From Christensenellaceae bacterium (GTDB lineage Bacteria > Bacillota > Clostridia > Christensenellales > Borkfalkiaceae), in assembly GCA_948890655.1 (NCBI GenBank), contig CAQTYU010000004.1, forward strand, positions 124,001 through 188,000: a stretch of 64,000 bases of DNA, read 5' to 3'. The position numbers were made by a program, and so were the translations under genes. Shown here piece by piece: positions 44,910-52,880 of the stretch. The notes below the pieces were generated by a model, which did not search any database, was not told where the DNA came from, and saw only the letters and a list, made by a program, of their open reading frames with translations. The stretch's first letter is position 1. Each line of letters begins with the position of its first letter.

Positions 44910-45751
44910 CAGGTTTTATAAATGTAAATAAAGCGTCGGGCGCAAGCTCGGCAAAAGAAGTAGCGGCAATCAAACGTTTAACTAAAACCCCTTGCGGGCA
45001 TATGGGTACGCTTGACCCTATGGCTTCGGGCGTACTTCCCGTTGCAATAGGTAACGCTGCACGGCTATTCGACTACTTTTTGGATAAACGCAAAAAATAT
45101 TTCGCAACTTTTCGTTTCGGCGCCGACAGCGATACGTTGGACAGTACGGGAAACGTGCTTGAAAACGTCGGGCGTATACCGACAAAGCAGGAAATAGCGG
45201 AAATTTTACCGCAGTTTTTGGGCGCCGTCGCGCAGGTTCCCCCGAGGTACAGCGCCAAAAACGTTTCGGGTAAACGCGGGTACGAGCTTGCACGGGCGGG
45301 CGTTGATTTCTCTCTCCCGCCGAAAACCGTAAAAATATATGCGTTAAAAGTCTTTGACAATAAGCTCGCAGACTGCTATGATTTTGAAATAGAGTGCGGC
45401 GGAGGAACTTATATCCGTTCGCTTGCGCGCGATATTGCGCAAAGACTTGGCACTCGTGCTATAATGAGTTCGCTTGTAAGAACCCAAAGCGGTCCGTTTT
45501 TAATCGAAAATGCGGTTAAAAGCGAAGACTTAACCGAAAACAATATTAAGAACCGCATTATACCTACCGAAAGTTTATTGCCGTTTGACAGTATTTATCC
45601 CGACGAAAAAACGGGTTTTAAGCTGTTTAACGGTCTGACTGTAAACTGTGAAAAACCTGACGGTATTTATAAAATTTATAAAAACAGCGTTTTTTACGGA
45701 CTTGCAGAGGTTAAACAATCAATTTTAAAGGTGAGGATAAAACTATGTTAG
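44906..45751 (+). CDS. truB: tRNA pseudouridine(55) synthase TruB
   Basis: This enzyme of about 281 aa makes pseudouridine 55 in tRNA T loops. The start at ATG 44906 overlaps the nrnA stop (ATGA) and gives the typical GFINVNKASGASS N terminus. Motifs are CGHMGTLDPMASGVLPVAIG (catalytic Asp near residue 39), VPPRYSAKNVSGKRGYELAR and GTYIRSLARDIAQ. Confidence 0.95.
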   Translation: MTGFINVNKASGASSAKEVAAIKRLTKTPCGHMGTLDPMASGVLPVAIGNAARLFDYFLDKRKKYFATFRFGADSDTLDSTGNVLENVGRIPTKQEIAEILPQFLGAVAQVPPRYSAKNVSGKRGYELARAGVDFSLPPKTVKIYALKVFDNKLADCYDFEIECGGGTYIRSLARDIAQRLGTRAIMSSLVRTQSGPFLIENAVKSEDLTENNIKNRIIPTESLLPFDSIYPDEKTGFKLFNGLTVNCEKPDGIYKIYKNSVFYGLAEVKQSILKVRIKLC

Positions 45752-46914
45752 AAGTCATCAGATTTAACGAAGACGAGTATAATTACCCGTGCCTTTTGGT
45801 GCTGGGCTGTTTTGACGGATTGCATCTCGGTCATTCGGAACTACTGAAAAAAGCAAAGCTTCAAGCCAAGATTAACGGTCTTGATTTGGGCGTTATGATG
45901 TTCACGAACGGCAAAGAGGGTAAAGAAGGCAAGCAGCTTTACACCTTTGAAGAAAGAGTAAAATTTCTCGAAAGCTTTAGCGTGAAATTCGTTCTGAAAA
46001 TCGACTACACTGATGAGTTCAAAAGAATCAAGCCCCTTGAATTTTTAAGCGTCCTCGAAGAGAAACTTAACGTCAAGGCATATATGAGCGGTAAGGACTT
46101 CCGTTTCGGCGAAGGCGCAAAAGGTAAATCTTCCACGTTAAAATCCTTTGCCGAAGACGAAGAGAACGGCGTTTGGTATATGTCCATCAAAGACTTTATG
46201 ATTGACGACGAAAAGGTAAGCACTTCCCACATAAAAGAGCTTTTAAACGAAGGCAACGTAAAGAAAGCGGGGGAGCTTCTCGGCAGACATTATGCAATTT
46301 GCGGTGCGGTCACCCACGGCGCAGACAGAGGCGCGAAAGTCGTGGGTTTCCCCACGATGAATATAGCATATCCCGAAAACAAGCATGAAGTTAAAGAGGG
46401 CGTTTATAGCGTAAAGTGTTCAATAGGCGAGCGGATTTATTACGGTATTGCAAATTACGGCGGACGTCCTACGTTTGACGAACCGTCGCCTATTTTCGAG
46501 GTATACCTTGACGGGTTTGAAGGAACGAATTACGACGAGATTATAGCGGTAGAGTTTATAGATTATATTAGAGAAATCCATAAATTCGACAGCGCTGAAA
46601 GTTTAAATGCACAGCTTACGGAAGACATACTTCACGCAAGACGCGAAGCAGAGCTTGCCGCAGCATCGGAAGTTATCGACCCCGTTCCAGTTGCTTCACA
46701 GATACCCGTTGTTCAGGCATCGGTTGAATCAGCGCCTACGATGGGAGAACAGACTGCGGATGCGCCTGCATCTGAAATTGAAGAGCAGTCCGCGACCGAA
46801 TCTATGCCCGTTTCGAATGCTACAGATGAACCTGCTCCCGTGACGGAAGAGCAAGTCGCGACAGAGGAAGAGAAAGAAGAAGCGGCGACCACTGACGAGG
46901 CTGTAAGTGATTAA
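45745..46914 (+). CDS. ribF: Bifunctional riboflavin kinase / FAD synthetase with an acidic C-terminal tail
   Basis: The enzyme makes FMN and FAD from riboflavin. The N-terminal adenylyltransferase domain has LGCFDGLHLGHSELLKKA (near residue 13) and SGKDFRFGEGAKG. The kinase domain has VVGFPTMNIAYPENKHEVKEGVYSV and NYGGRPTF. The family usually ends near 300-310 aa, but here about 85 more residues follow (from EAELAAASE). They are rich in Glu, Ala, Pro, Val and Thr and probably disordered. It overlaps truB by 7 nt. Confidence 0.93.
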   Translation: MLEVIRFNEDEYNYPCLLVLGCFDGLHLGHSELLKKAKLQAKINGLDLGVMMFTNGKEGKEGKQLYTFEERVKFLESFSVKFVLKIDYTDEFKRIKPLEFLSVLEEKLNVKAYMSGKDFRFGEGAKGKSSTLKSFAEDEENGVWYMSIKDFMIDDEKVSTSHIKELLNEGNVKKAGELLGRHYAICGAVTHGADRGAKVVGFPTMNIAYPENKHEVKEGVYSVKCSIGERIYYGIANYGGRPTFDEPSPIFEVYLDGFEGTNYDEIIAVEFIDYIREIHKFDSAESLNAQLTEDILHARREAELAAASEVIDPVPVASQIPVVQASVESAPTMGEQTADAPASEIEEQSATESMPVSNATDEPAPVTEEQVATEEEKEEAATTDEAVSD

Positions 46915-47752
46915 ATTCGGACCGAGCGGCAACTGCGAAGCGTTTTACGCCGCAGGCTATAAACACAGTGAACAGTCCGCGAAATTCGTTAAGGATTTAG
47001 GTCTTGACTGCTTTGAGTATTCCTTCGGTAAAGGCGTTATGCTGTCCGAAGGTAAAGCAATAAGCATAGGTGAAGCCTTTAAAGAGCAAGGCGTTGAGAT
47101 AAGCGCACATGCACCGTATTTTATCAATTTTGCCAATCCTGCGGACGAAGCGGCGCAAAAATCGTACGGCTACGTTATGCAAAGCGCAAAATTTATTAAA
47201 ATTATGGGCGGTGAAAGGGTAGTCTTTCACCCAGCAGCGCAGGGCAAAGCAACCCGTGAAGAAGCGGTTCGAAGAACTTCGGACAGGCTTAAAGTTCTGT
47301 GCGAATATATCTATCTGAACGGTTTTGAGGATATTAAATTTTGCCCCGAAACCATGGGCAAGCTTGCGCAGATAGGTACGCTTGAAGAGATAGTTGAATT
47401 TTGCAAAATCGATAAATGCTTTCTTCCCGCGATTGATTTCGGACATATCAACGCGAGGGAACAAGGCAGTTTAAAGACCGTTTCAGATTATAAGTCGCGC
47501 CTTGAATATATGATTGCAGAGCTCGGTTTTGACAGAGTTAAAAACTTCCACGTTCATTTTTCCAAGATAATGTACGGCGGCAAAGGGGAGATAAAGCACC
47601 TTACCTTTGAAGACGCCGAGTACGGTCCGGAATTTGAACCGCTGGCGGTAGCTTTAAAAGAGCTGAAATTAGAACCGTATATCGTCAGTGAAAGCGCAGG
47701 TACGCAAGCCGAAGATGCGCTCGCAATGAAACGCATTTACGGGAATATTTAA
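46907..47752 (+). CDS. nfo: Endonuclease IV family AP endonuclease
   Basis: This 281-aa TIM-barrel enzyme of the endonuclease IV type cleaves abasic sites in DNA repair. Visible zinc-ligand regions are SAHAPYFINFA, VVFHPAAQGK, FCPETMGK and PAIDFGHINAR, with NFHVHFSKI near residue 214. The start is GTG 46907, inside the ribF tail, overlapping by 8 nt. It is slightly divergent from classical Nfo but keeps the metal-site layout. Confidence 0.85.
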   Translation: MIKFGPSGNCEAFYAAGYKHSEQSAKFVKDLGLDCFEYSFGKGVMLSEGKAISIGEAFKEQGVEISAHAPYFINFANPADEAAQKSYGYVMQSAKFIKIMGGERVVFHPAAQGKATREEAVRRTSDRLKVLCEYIYLNGFEDIKFCPETMGKLAQIGTLEEIVEFCKIDKCFLPAIDFGHINAREQGSLKTVSDYKSRLEYMIAELGFDRVKNFHVHFSKIMYGGKGEIKHLTFEDAEYGPEFEPLAVALKELKLEPYIVSESAGTQAEDALAMKRIYGNI

Positions 47753-47759
47753 AGTAAAG

Positions 47760-47788
47760 TTGACACTGACTTGTATTTTTGGTAAAAT
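47760..47788 (+). promoter_or_regulatory. Leaderless-type promoter of the M24 peptidase gene
   Basis: TTGACA (47760-47765), a 17-nt spacer and TAAAAT (47783-47788), then exactly 6 nt (AAGGGT) to ATG 47795. Confidence 0.8.
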
Positions 47789-47794
47789 AAGGGT

Positions 47795-48844
47795 ATGAAA
47801 ATAACCAACGCACTAAAAATTTTCAGCGCGGTAGGCGCGCAAGCGGTTTTAACCGAACAACCCGATTTAAGGCAATATCTTACCGGTTTGCAAACGTCCT
47901 TCGGATACGTGCTTAGCGATAATTGCGGCAATACCTTTTATACCGATACACGATATTTAGAGGCGGCAACCGCCGCGCTTAAAGGTACTGATATTCAGGT
48001 AAAACAATTTCAAGGTCCGCTTGAAAATCTGTTAAAAGGCTATAAGGAAGTTGCGGTCTCACTTTCAAGGACGAGCTATCCCGAATACAAGCGCCTTGAA
48101 AATTTGGGATTGAAAATTGTTGACAGCGAAAAAGCGTTTATCGAAGCAATGTCTGTAAAACAGCAATACGAGCTGGATTTAATCAAGAAAGCGTGTGAAA
48201 TAGCTGATAAAGCGTTCACGGTGCTTCTTGACAGAATTAAAGAGGGTATGAGCGAGAATGAAGTCGCTGCGGAGCTTGAATATCTTATGCGCAAGCTCGG
48301 CGCAAGCGGTACGAGCTTCGATACTATAGTTGCCTTCGGTAAAAATTCAAGCGTTCCCCACCACGAAACGGGGAATACGCAGCTCACGTTCGGCGACGTT
48401 ATCCTTATTGATTTCGGTTGCAAGGTCGGCGGGTACTGTTCGGACTGTACGCGCACGGTCCTGTTCGGCAACGACAACAAGCACGGCGAATTTATAAAAG
48501 TTTACGACCGCGTTTTAAAGGCGCATATGCTCGTCAAAGAAAACGTTACCGACGGCATGACAGGCAAAGAGGGCGACGCGTTTGCGCGCGGTTATCTCAA
48601 AAAATACGGTTTGGACAAGTATTTCACTCATTCTTTGGGGCACGGTATAGGTATAAATGTTCACGAGCATCCCTATCTTTCACCCAAAAGCGAACATGTT
48701 CTTAAAAACGGAATGGTGTTTTCGGACGAACCCGGAGTATATTTCGAGGGCGATTTCGGAATAAGAATAGAGGATACCGTAACTTTAAAAGACGGAAAAG
48801 TTATAAGCTTAACCAATACGGATAAAAGTTTAACTATTATATAA
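47795..48844 (+). CDS. M24-family Xaa-Pro aminopeptidase
   Basis: The 349-aa dinuclear metallopeptidase removes N-terminal residues before proline. A creatinase-type N-terminal domain (1-115) precedes the pita-bread domain. Its metal ligands are in LIDFGCKVGGYCSDCTRTV, SLGHGIGINVHEHP and FSDEPGVYFEGDFGIRIED. The ATG lies 6 nt after a consensus -10 box, so the message is probably leaderless. It precedes efp, a common pairing in Firmicutes. Confidence 0.93.
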   Translation: MKITNALKIFSAVGAQAVLTEQPDLRQYLTGLQTSFGYVLSDNCGNTFYTDTRYLEAATAALKGTDIQVKQFQGPLENLLKGYKEVAVSLSRTSYPEYKRLENLGLKIVDSEKAFIEAMSVKQQYELDLIKKACEIADKAFTVLLDRIKEGMSENEVAAELEYLMRKLGASGTSFDTIVAFGKNSSVPHHETGNTQLTFGDVILIDFGCKVGGYCSDCTRTVLFGNDNKHGEFIKVYDRVLKAHMLVKENVTDGMTGKEGDAFARGYLKKYGLDKYFTHSLGHGIGINVHEHPYLSPKSEHVLKNGMVFSDEPGVYFEGDFGIRIEDTVTLKDGKVISLTNTDKSLTII

Positions 48845-48877
48845 GTATATAAGTCAAAAATTAAGGAGAATATATTT

Positions 48878-49453
48878 ATGGCATCAATTTTAGCAGGCGA
48901 CATCAGAAAGGGTTCTACGTTTGAGTATAACGGCAAGGGTGTTTATACCGTAACGGAGTTCCAGCACGTTAAACCTGGCAAAGGCGCGGCTTTCGTAAGG
49001 GCTACGATTAAAAACGTAGTTACGGGTCAGGTTCTTTCGGATATAACTTTCAACCCCACCGCAAAGCTTGAAACCGCACAGGTTGAAACGAGAAAGATGT
49101 CCTATTCTTATACCGACGGCGAGTTCTATTACTTCATGGACCCCGACACCTTCGATATGATTACTTTGAACCTTTCACAGGTTGAGGACGCGCTCAAATA
49201 CATCAAGGAGAACGACGTGGTAACCGTTAAGTCTTTGAACGGCAATGCATTCTCGGTTGAACCCGAAAACTTCGTAGAACTCAGAATTACCGAGTGCGAA
49301 CCGGGTGTTAAGGGAAACACCGCAACCAACGCAATGAAGAATGCAGTGGTTGAAACGGGCGCAACCGTTCAAGTTCCTATGTTCGTTGAAGAGGGCGAGG
49401 TTATAAGAATCGACACCCGTACCGGCGAATATATGTCGAGAGTAGGAAAATAA
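48878..49453 (+). CDS. efp: Elongation factor P
   Basis: The 191-aa protein relieves ribosome stalling at polyproline. Three OB-type domains are present. The domain I loop tip is KPGKGAAF (near residue 32), a lysine to be modified as in Bacillus. The C terminus has [23 protein letters not shown]. The ribosome site is AAGGAG. Its stop overlaps the dtd start by 1 nt. Confidence 0.96.
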   Translation: MASILAGDIRKGSTFEYNGKGVYTVTEFQHVKPGKGAAFVRATIKNVVTGQVLSDITFNPTAKLETAQVETRKMSYSYTDGEFYYFMDPDTFDMITLNLSQVEDALKYIKENDVVTVKSLNGNAFSVEPENFVELRITECEPGVKGNTATNAMKNAVVETGATVQVPMFVEEGEVIRIDTRTGEYMSRVGK

Positions 49454-49890
49454 TGCGTGCCGTAATCCAGCGGGTTAGAAAAACTACGCTGTCAGTTGAC
49501 GGTATTCAAATTTCCGAAATTCCGTTCGGGCTTGTCGTTTATCTCGGCGTAAAGGTTGGCGATACGGAAAAAAACGCACAGGCAATGGCTAAAAAGATAG
49601 CAGCGCTGCGCATTTTTGAAGACGGCAACGGTAAAATGAATTTATCTGTAAAGGAAGTATACGGGGAAATTTTACTCGTTTCTCAGTTTACTCTTTTAGG
49701 CGATTGCTCTCACGGCAACCGTCCTAGTTTTGTCGAGGCAGAACGCCCCGAAAGAGCAAACTCGTTGTACGAATATACGGCAACGCTTTTGCGTGAATGC
49801 GGGATTGCGGTAAAGCAAGGCGTGTTCGGCGCCGATATGAAAATTCAGCAATTCAACGACGGTCCTGTAACGATAATTTACGAAACTTAA
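49453..49890 (+). CDS. dtd: D-aminoacyl-tRNA deacylase Dtd
   Basis: This 145-aa enzyme frees tRNAs mischarged with D-amino acids. Motifs are [37 protein letters not shown] (near residue 74) and the Gly-cisPro motif FNDGPVTIIYET at the C terminus. It is translationally coupled to efp. Confidence 0.95.
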   Translation: MRAVIQRVRKTTLSVDGIQISEIPFGLVVYLGVKVGDTEKNAQAMAKKIAALRIFEDGNGKMNLSVKEVYGEILLVSQFTLLGDCSHGNRPSFVEAERPERANSLYEYTATLLRECGIAVKQGVFGADMKIQQFNDGPVTIIYET

Positions 49891-49895
49891 AAAAT

Positions 49896-49925
49896 ATAGG
49901 GCGAAAAATTTCGCCCTATTTAATT
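49896..49925 (+). terminator. Intrinsic terminator after dtd
   Basis: ATAGGGCGAAA and TTTCGCCCTAT form an 11-bp stem, followed by TTAATTT. Confidence 0.8.
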
Positions 49926-49932
49926 TATTGAA

Positions 49933-50466
49933 ATGAACTTTTTTAAACATTTAAAAACGGTAATCCGACACAGGCGCGCCGTAAGAAAGCTTTGTTTTAA
50001 ATGCGGGCTTATCCGCCAAGGTCTCACACACGACTTGTCAAAATTCAGCCGAGCGGAATTTAAAGCGGGAGTAAAATATTATCAGGGCAACCGTAGCCCC
50101 CAAGCGAAGGAGAGGGAAGTTTTAGGCTTTTCCGCCGCGTGGCTACACCATAAAGGAAGAAACAAACACCACGCAGAATACTGGACTGACAGCGGAGGTG
50201 TGGGAGCAATGAGCCCTGTAGTAATGCCTGCAAAATACTTTGCCGAAATGGTTTGTGACAGAATTGCTGCAAGTAAAATTTATAAAGGCAAAAATTATAA
50301 CGACGGTTGCCCATTGGAGTATTTTCACTGTCGGCGTGACAGCGTGGTTATGCACCCTGCCACCGCCGAAAGACTTAAATATTTTCTGATGATGCTAAAA
50401 GATGAGGGCGAGGAAAAGACGTTAAAAGAACTTAAAAAATTTGTAAAAGAAAATAATAAGAAATAG
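49933..50466 (+). CDS. DUF5662 family protein
   Basis: The 177-aa protein matches the DUF5662 family, found in Firmicutes and phages, whose function is unknown. Histidine-rich motifs are visible: RQGLTHDLSKFSRAEF, AWLHHKGRNKHHAEYW and MPAKYFAEMVCDRIAASKIYKG. The His/Asp pattern suggests a metal site of HD type. The start has no ribosome site and no good -10 box. Confidence 0.8.
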   Translation: MNFFKHLKTVIRHRRAVRKLCFKCGLIRQGLTHDLSKFSRAEFKAGVKYYQGNRSPQAKEREVLGFSAAWLHHKGRNKHHAEYWTDSGGVGAMSPVVMPAKYFAEMVCDRIAASKIYKGKNYNDGCPLEYFHCRRDSVVMHPATAERLKYFLMMLKDEGEEKTLKELKKFVKENNKK

Positions 50467-50470
50467 TATA

Positions 50471-50503
50471 AAGACGCGCGGTAATTTTGCCGCGCGTCTT
50501 TAT
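50471..50503. terminator. Intrinsic terminator between convergent genes
   Basis: AAGACGCGCGG and CCGCGCGTCTT form an 11-bp stem, followed by TATAAC. It separates DUF5662 from the convergent ferritin-like gene. Confidence 0.75.
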
Positions 50504-50542
50504 AACTTAATTATTCTCGACTGTAACGAATTAAGGAAACCT

Positions 50543-51796
50543 TTATTTTGTTCTTGCAACGTACACGTTATCGGATTTGCGGTTTCTCAGCTCTTTTACA
50601 GGGTGTTCCTTATCCTGATAGCGGTAGTCCTGCCCAAGTCTTTCGATTGCCTTTTGTATAACGAGGTGCGAAGGGTTCCTGTCGGGGTCGCCTGACATAA
50701 AGTTCTGATAATCGAAATATCTGTGTTCGTCAGGCAACTTCTTAACTTCTTTATAACCGTCAACTTTTACCGTGTTGTCTGCGGTGAGATTGATGGTTTC
50801 CGCAAGCACCTTTCTTATATATTCCTTGTTGCCGCCGAGCTTTAAAAGTTGAGGAAATTCGCCCGTGCCGCATACGCTTTCAAAAGTTTTATTCTCATAC
50901 TTTTTCAAAAGCTTTGCCGCAGTCTTTAAGTGCGAAACTTCCATTTTGAAGTGCTCCGCCCAAATCTTCTTTATATAGTCCACGCTTTCGTCCTGCATAG
51001 CGGAGTAGTACAGCCAACACTCGCAGTATTCATGCATAACCCACTGTTCCAGCCAGGAAAGATTAGGGTCCTTCAAACTTTCATATTGGGAAACATGCGC
51101 TTCTTCAATCATAGCTATTTCCGCATAAAGCTTTCTGCCCAAATCGTTCTTGTACCACTGCGCAATGTTCATATAATAGTTCATTGTTTGCTGCTCGGCA
51201 GCCGTTATAGTGCTTGCAACCAGCTTTGAATAAAGGTCAGCCTTTTCTGCAACCATATGCTTTTTTATGTCGTCCGCAGGGTAGCGGTGTTCGGCAACGG
51301 TGGGGCGTCCGGGCATAATTTCGGTATACTTGCCAACGAGCGTATCCGCGTCCTCACCCTTGTCGGTTTTAAGAAGATTTGCAAAGCGATAAAGGTGGTC
51401 GAAGTCTTCCAAAAGCGCAAAGTTCAACGCTTTTATGTTCGTTTCATCCTTATCGTGACGGGCAAGTACGGCGGTTAAGTCTATTGCAAGCTGTTCATAC
51501 GCGATAGTCGTTTCAAGAATGCTTTCGTTAATGGGCTTTAAACAGCTTATACGCTTTTGCTGTTGCTGTTCCTGTCTGCGAACGACTGCAAGCGCAGAAA
51601 GAATTTCAGGCTCGTCGCAGTGCCTTGCAAACTGATGCATAAACCACGCCGATTCAAATTCAGTGCCGTTCATAAGGATAACGCGAGTTTTTGTGTAGGG
51701 GGAAGTCTTAAGCTTGTTATAGCTTTTGGGATACATTTTTTTCAAAGGTAGAAAGTTGTTTTCAAGTGATTTTGATTTTTCTTTAATAGGGTTCAT
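50543..51796 (-). CDS. Ferritin-like protein with two four-helix-type halves, unknown function
   Basis: The protein of about 417 aa is almost entirely helical. Di-iron type motifs occur in two halves: ALLEDFDHLYRFANLL, then AEIAMIEEAHVSQYESL and AEHFKMEVSHLKTAAKLL, with the E..H spacing of ferritin-like carboxylate sites. I do not recognise a named family. The start is ATG 51796, placed by CGGAGG; an in-frame ATG further out has no ribosome site. A redox or iron-related cytoplasmic role is inferred from the motifs only. Confidence 0.8.
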   Translation of the reverse strand: MNPIKEKSKSLENNFLPLKKMYPKSYNKLKTSPYTKTRVILMNGTEFESAWFMHQFARHCDEPEILSALAVVRRQEQQQQKRISCLKPINESILETTIAYEQLAIDLTAVLARHDKDETNIKALNFALLEDFDHLYRFANLLKTDKGEDADTLVGKYTEIMPGRPTVAEHRYPADDIKKHMVAEKADLYSKLVASTITAAEQQTMNYYMNIAQWYKNDLGRKLYAEIAMIEEAHVSQYESLKDPNLSWLEQWVMHEYCECWLYYSAMQDESVDYIKKIWAEHFKMEVSHLKTAAKLLKKYENKTFESVCGTGEFPQLLKLGGNKEYIRKVLAETINLTADNTVKVDGYKEVKKLPDEHRYFDYQNFMSGDPDRNPSHLVIQKAIERLGQDYRYQDKEHPVKELRNRKSDNVYVARTK

Positions 51797-51848
51797 AATA
51801 TCCTCCGAAAAGGTTTTTCCCATTTAAGAAAATTTTTAAACAAAATAA

Positions 51849-51880
51849 AAAGATTTCCGCAGATTACTGCGGAAATCTTG
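51849..51880 (-). terminator. Intrinsic terminator overlapping the lipoprotein pseudogene stop
   Basis: On the minus strand AGATTTCCGCAG pairs with CTGCGGAAATCT, followed by TTTTATTTTG. The stop codon of the pseudogene at 51864 is inside the loop. Confidence 0.8.
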
Positions 51881-52403
51881 CCGAACGTATTTTCGTCCAA
51901 TTATAAATAACGTATAAATCTTTACCTTGATTGCCGTACGAATAAGAAATAGCTCCACCGTCATAGTCGCTACTTTGATTACTAGTGGGCGGTTCAACTA
52001 TATATCCGCTATCCTCGCCGTCAATTAGTAATTTATAACCGTAATAGCCCTCGTCGCGCGGTACAAGCGAATAATTATATTCTGTTACAGAGTCGGCATT
52101 GACTGAAATTTTTAATCCTGCGGGAGTAAGGTATGGTTTATCGAACCGTGAACCGTCATTTTGCCGTTTTTAAGTTCTATATAAAACTTGGAAAAATCAA
52201 CTTCCCCGCCGACGACGTTGGGGTAAAGCCCCGTATCTTCGTCTTTCTTATCGAACGCGCACATCGGATACCCGGGTAATTGACCCGTTCCGTCGTGGAA
52301 GTAATAAATACCTTCGCAGCTTTTTTATCGTCGTTGCAGCCTGTGAAAGCGAAAATACATACGCAAGATATTACGGCAAAACAAAAGACAATAATTTTTT
52401 CAT
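51864..52403 (-). pseudogene. Broken lipoprotein gene
   Basis: A ribosome site (AAGGAGA) precedes ATG 52403, but the frame stops after ten codons. A one-base change in the run of six A after the ATG would restore a lipoprotein signal (IIVFCFAVISCVCIFAFTGC). Recognisable sequence then continues in other frames: GIYYFHDGTGQLPGYPMCAFDKK, and later KPYLTPAGLKISVNADSVTE to NWTKIRSARFPQ. At least three frameshifts are needed. It resembles the small lipoproteins elsewhere in the window in signal peptide style. Confidence 0.75.
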
Positions 52404-52426
52404 AACTTTATCTCCTTATAAAATTT

Positions 52427-52470
52427 ATGCCGTTCATTGAACGGCATAAAAGTGAAGCAGGTGACGGGAG
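52427..52470 (-). repeat. Duplicated tRNA-Gly 3' end with hairpin
   Basis: The sequence repeats the last bases of the tRNA-Gly (CTCCCGTCACCTGC) and the hairpin downstream of it (TATGCCGTTC with GAACGGCATA). The other copy is at 52551-52600. The two copies bracket the 80-bp GC-rich element. Confidence 0.65.
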
Positions 52471-52543
52471 TTTGCCGTTTCCCTTCGGGAGCCTCGGCAA
52501 AGCGTCGCTACGCTCGCGCGAACCCTGTGGGTCCTCCTCCCGT
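52464..52543. mobile_element. 80-bp GC-rich structured element beside tRNA-Gly (MITE-like)
   Basis: The segment starts ACGGGAG and ends CTCCCGT, contains internal inverted repeats (AGCGT-ACGCT type and TTTGCCG-CGGCAAA) and is far richer in GC than the surrounding DNA. It encodes nothing. The terminal inverted repeats and its position in a duplicated tRNA end suggest a small non-autonomous insertion. Confidence 0.45.
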
Positions 52544-52580
52544 AAATAAATATGTTGCCGCTCATAGAACGGCATAAAAG

Positions 52581-52655
52581 TGGAGCAGGTGACGGGAGTC
52601 GGACCCGCCGAAATCAGCTTGGGAAGCTGACGCCATACCGCTAGGCGACACCTGC
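52581..52655 (-). tRNA. tRNA-Gly (anticodon CCC)
   Basis: On the minus strand a 7-bp acceptor stem (GCAGGTG with CACCTGC), D arm, anticodon stem TCAGC/GCTGA with loop TTCCCAA and T arm GGCGGGTCCGACTCCCGTC fold as a tRNA. The anticodon is CCC. Discriminator T and CCA are encoded (52581-52584). Confidence 0.9.
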
Positions 52656-52679
52656 AAAAATATATTGAATTGTAACCCG

Positions 52680-52773
52680 AGGTGACGGTAGTACCGTGTT
52701 GCACACGGTGGCATATGCACGACCCGCCGAAACAACCTTGAAGAAGTTACGCCGTATCATTAGCGACATCTGC
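52680..52773 (-). pseudogene. tRNA-Gly-derived pseudogene
   Basis: The sequence matches the neighbouring tRNA-Gly through the D arm (GCAGATGTCGC), the anticodon arm and the start of the T arm. The anticodon loop is TCTTCAA, without U33, and about 28 nt with an ACCGTG-CACGGT hairpin interrupt the T arm. It cannot fold as a normal tRNA. Confidence 0.6.
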
Positions 52774-52846
52774 AAAATTTTAACAAAACAAATATATCAT
52801 ATCGGTATTTTAAAGTCAAATAAAAATTTTAGCAAAAAAAGAAATA

Positions 52847-52880
52847 AACCGAGGAACGACAAAAGCCGTTTCTCGGTTTA
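52847..52880 (-). terminator. Intrinsic terminator of the recombinase gene
   Basis: On the minus strand ATAAACCGAG pairs with CTCGGTTTAT, with inner pairs AACG/CGTT, followed by TTCTTTTTTTG. It overlaps the recombinase stop codon. Confidence 0.8.
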
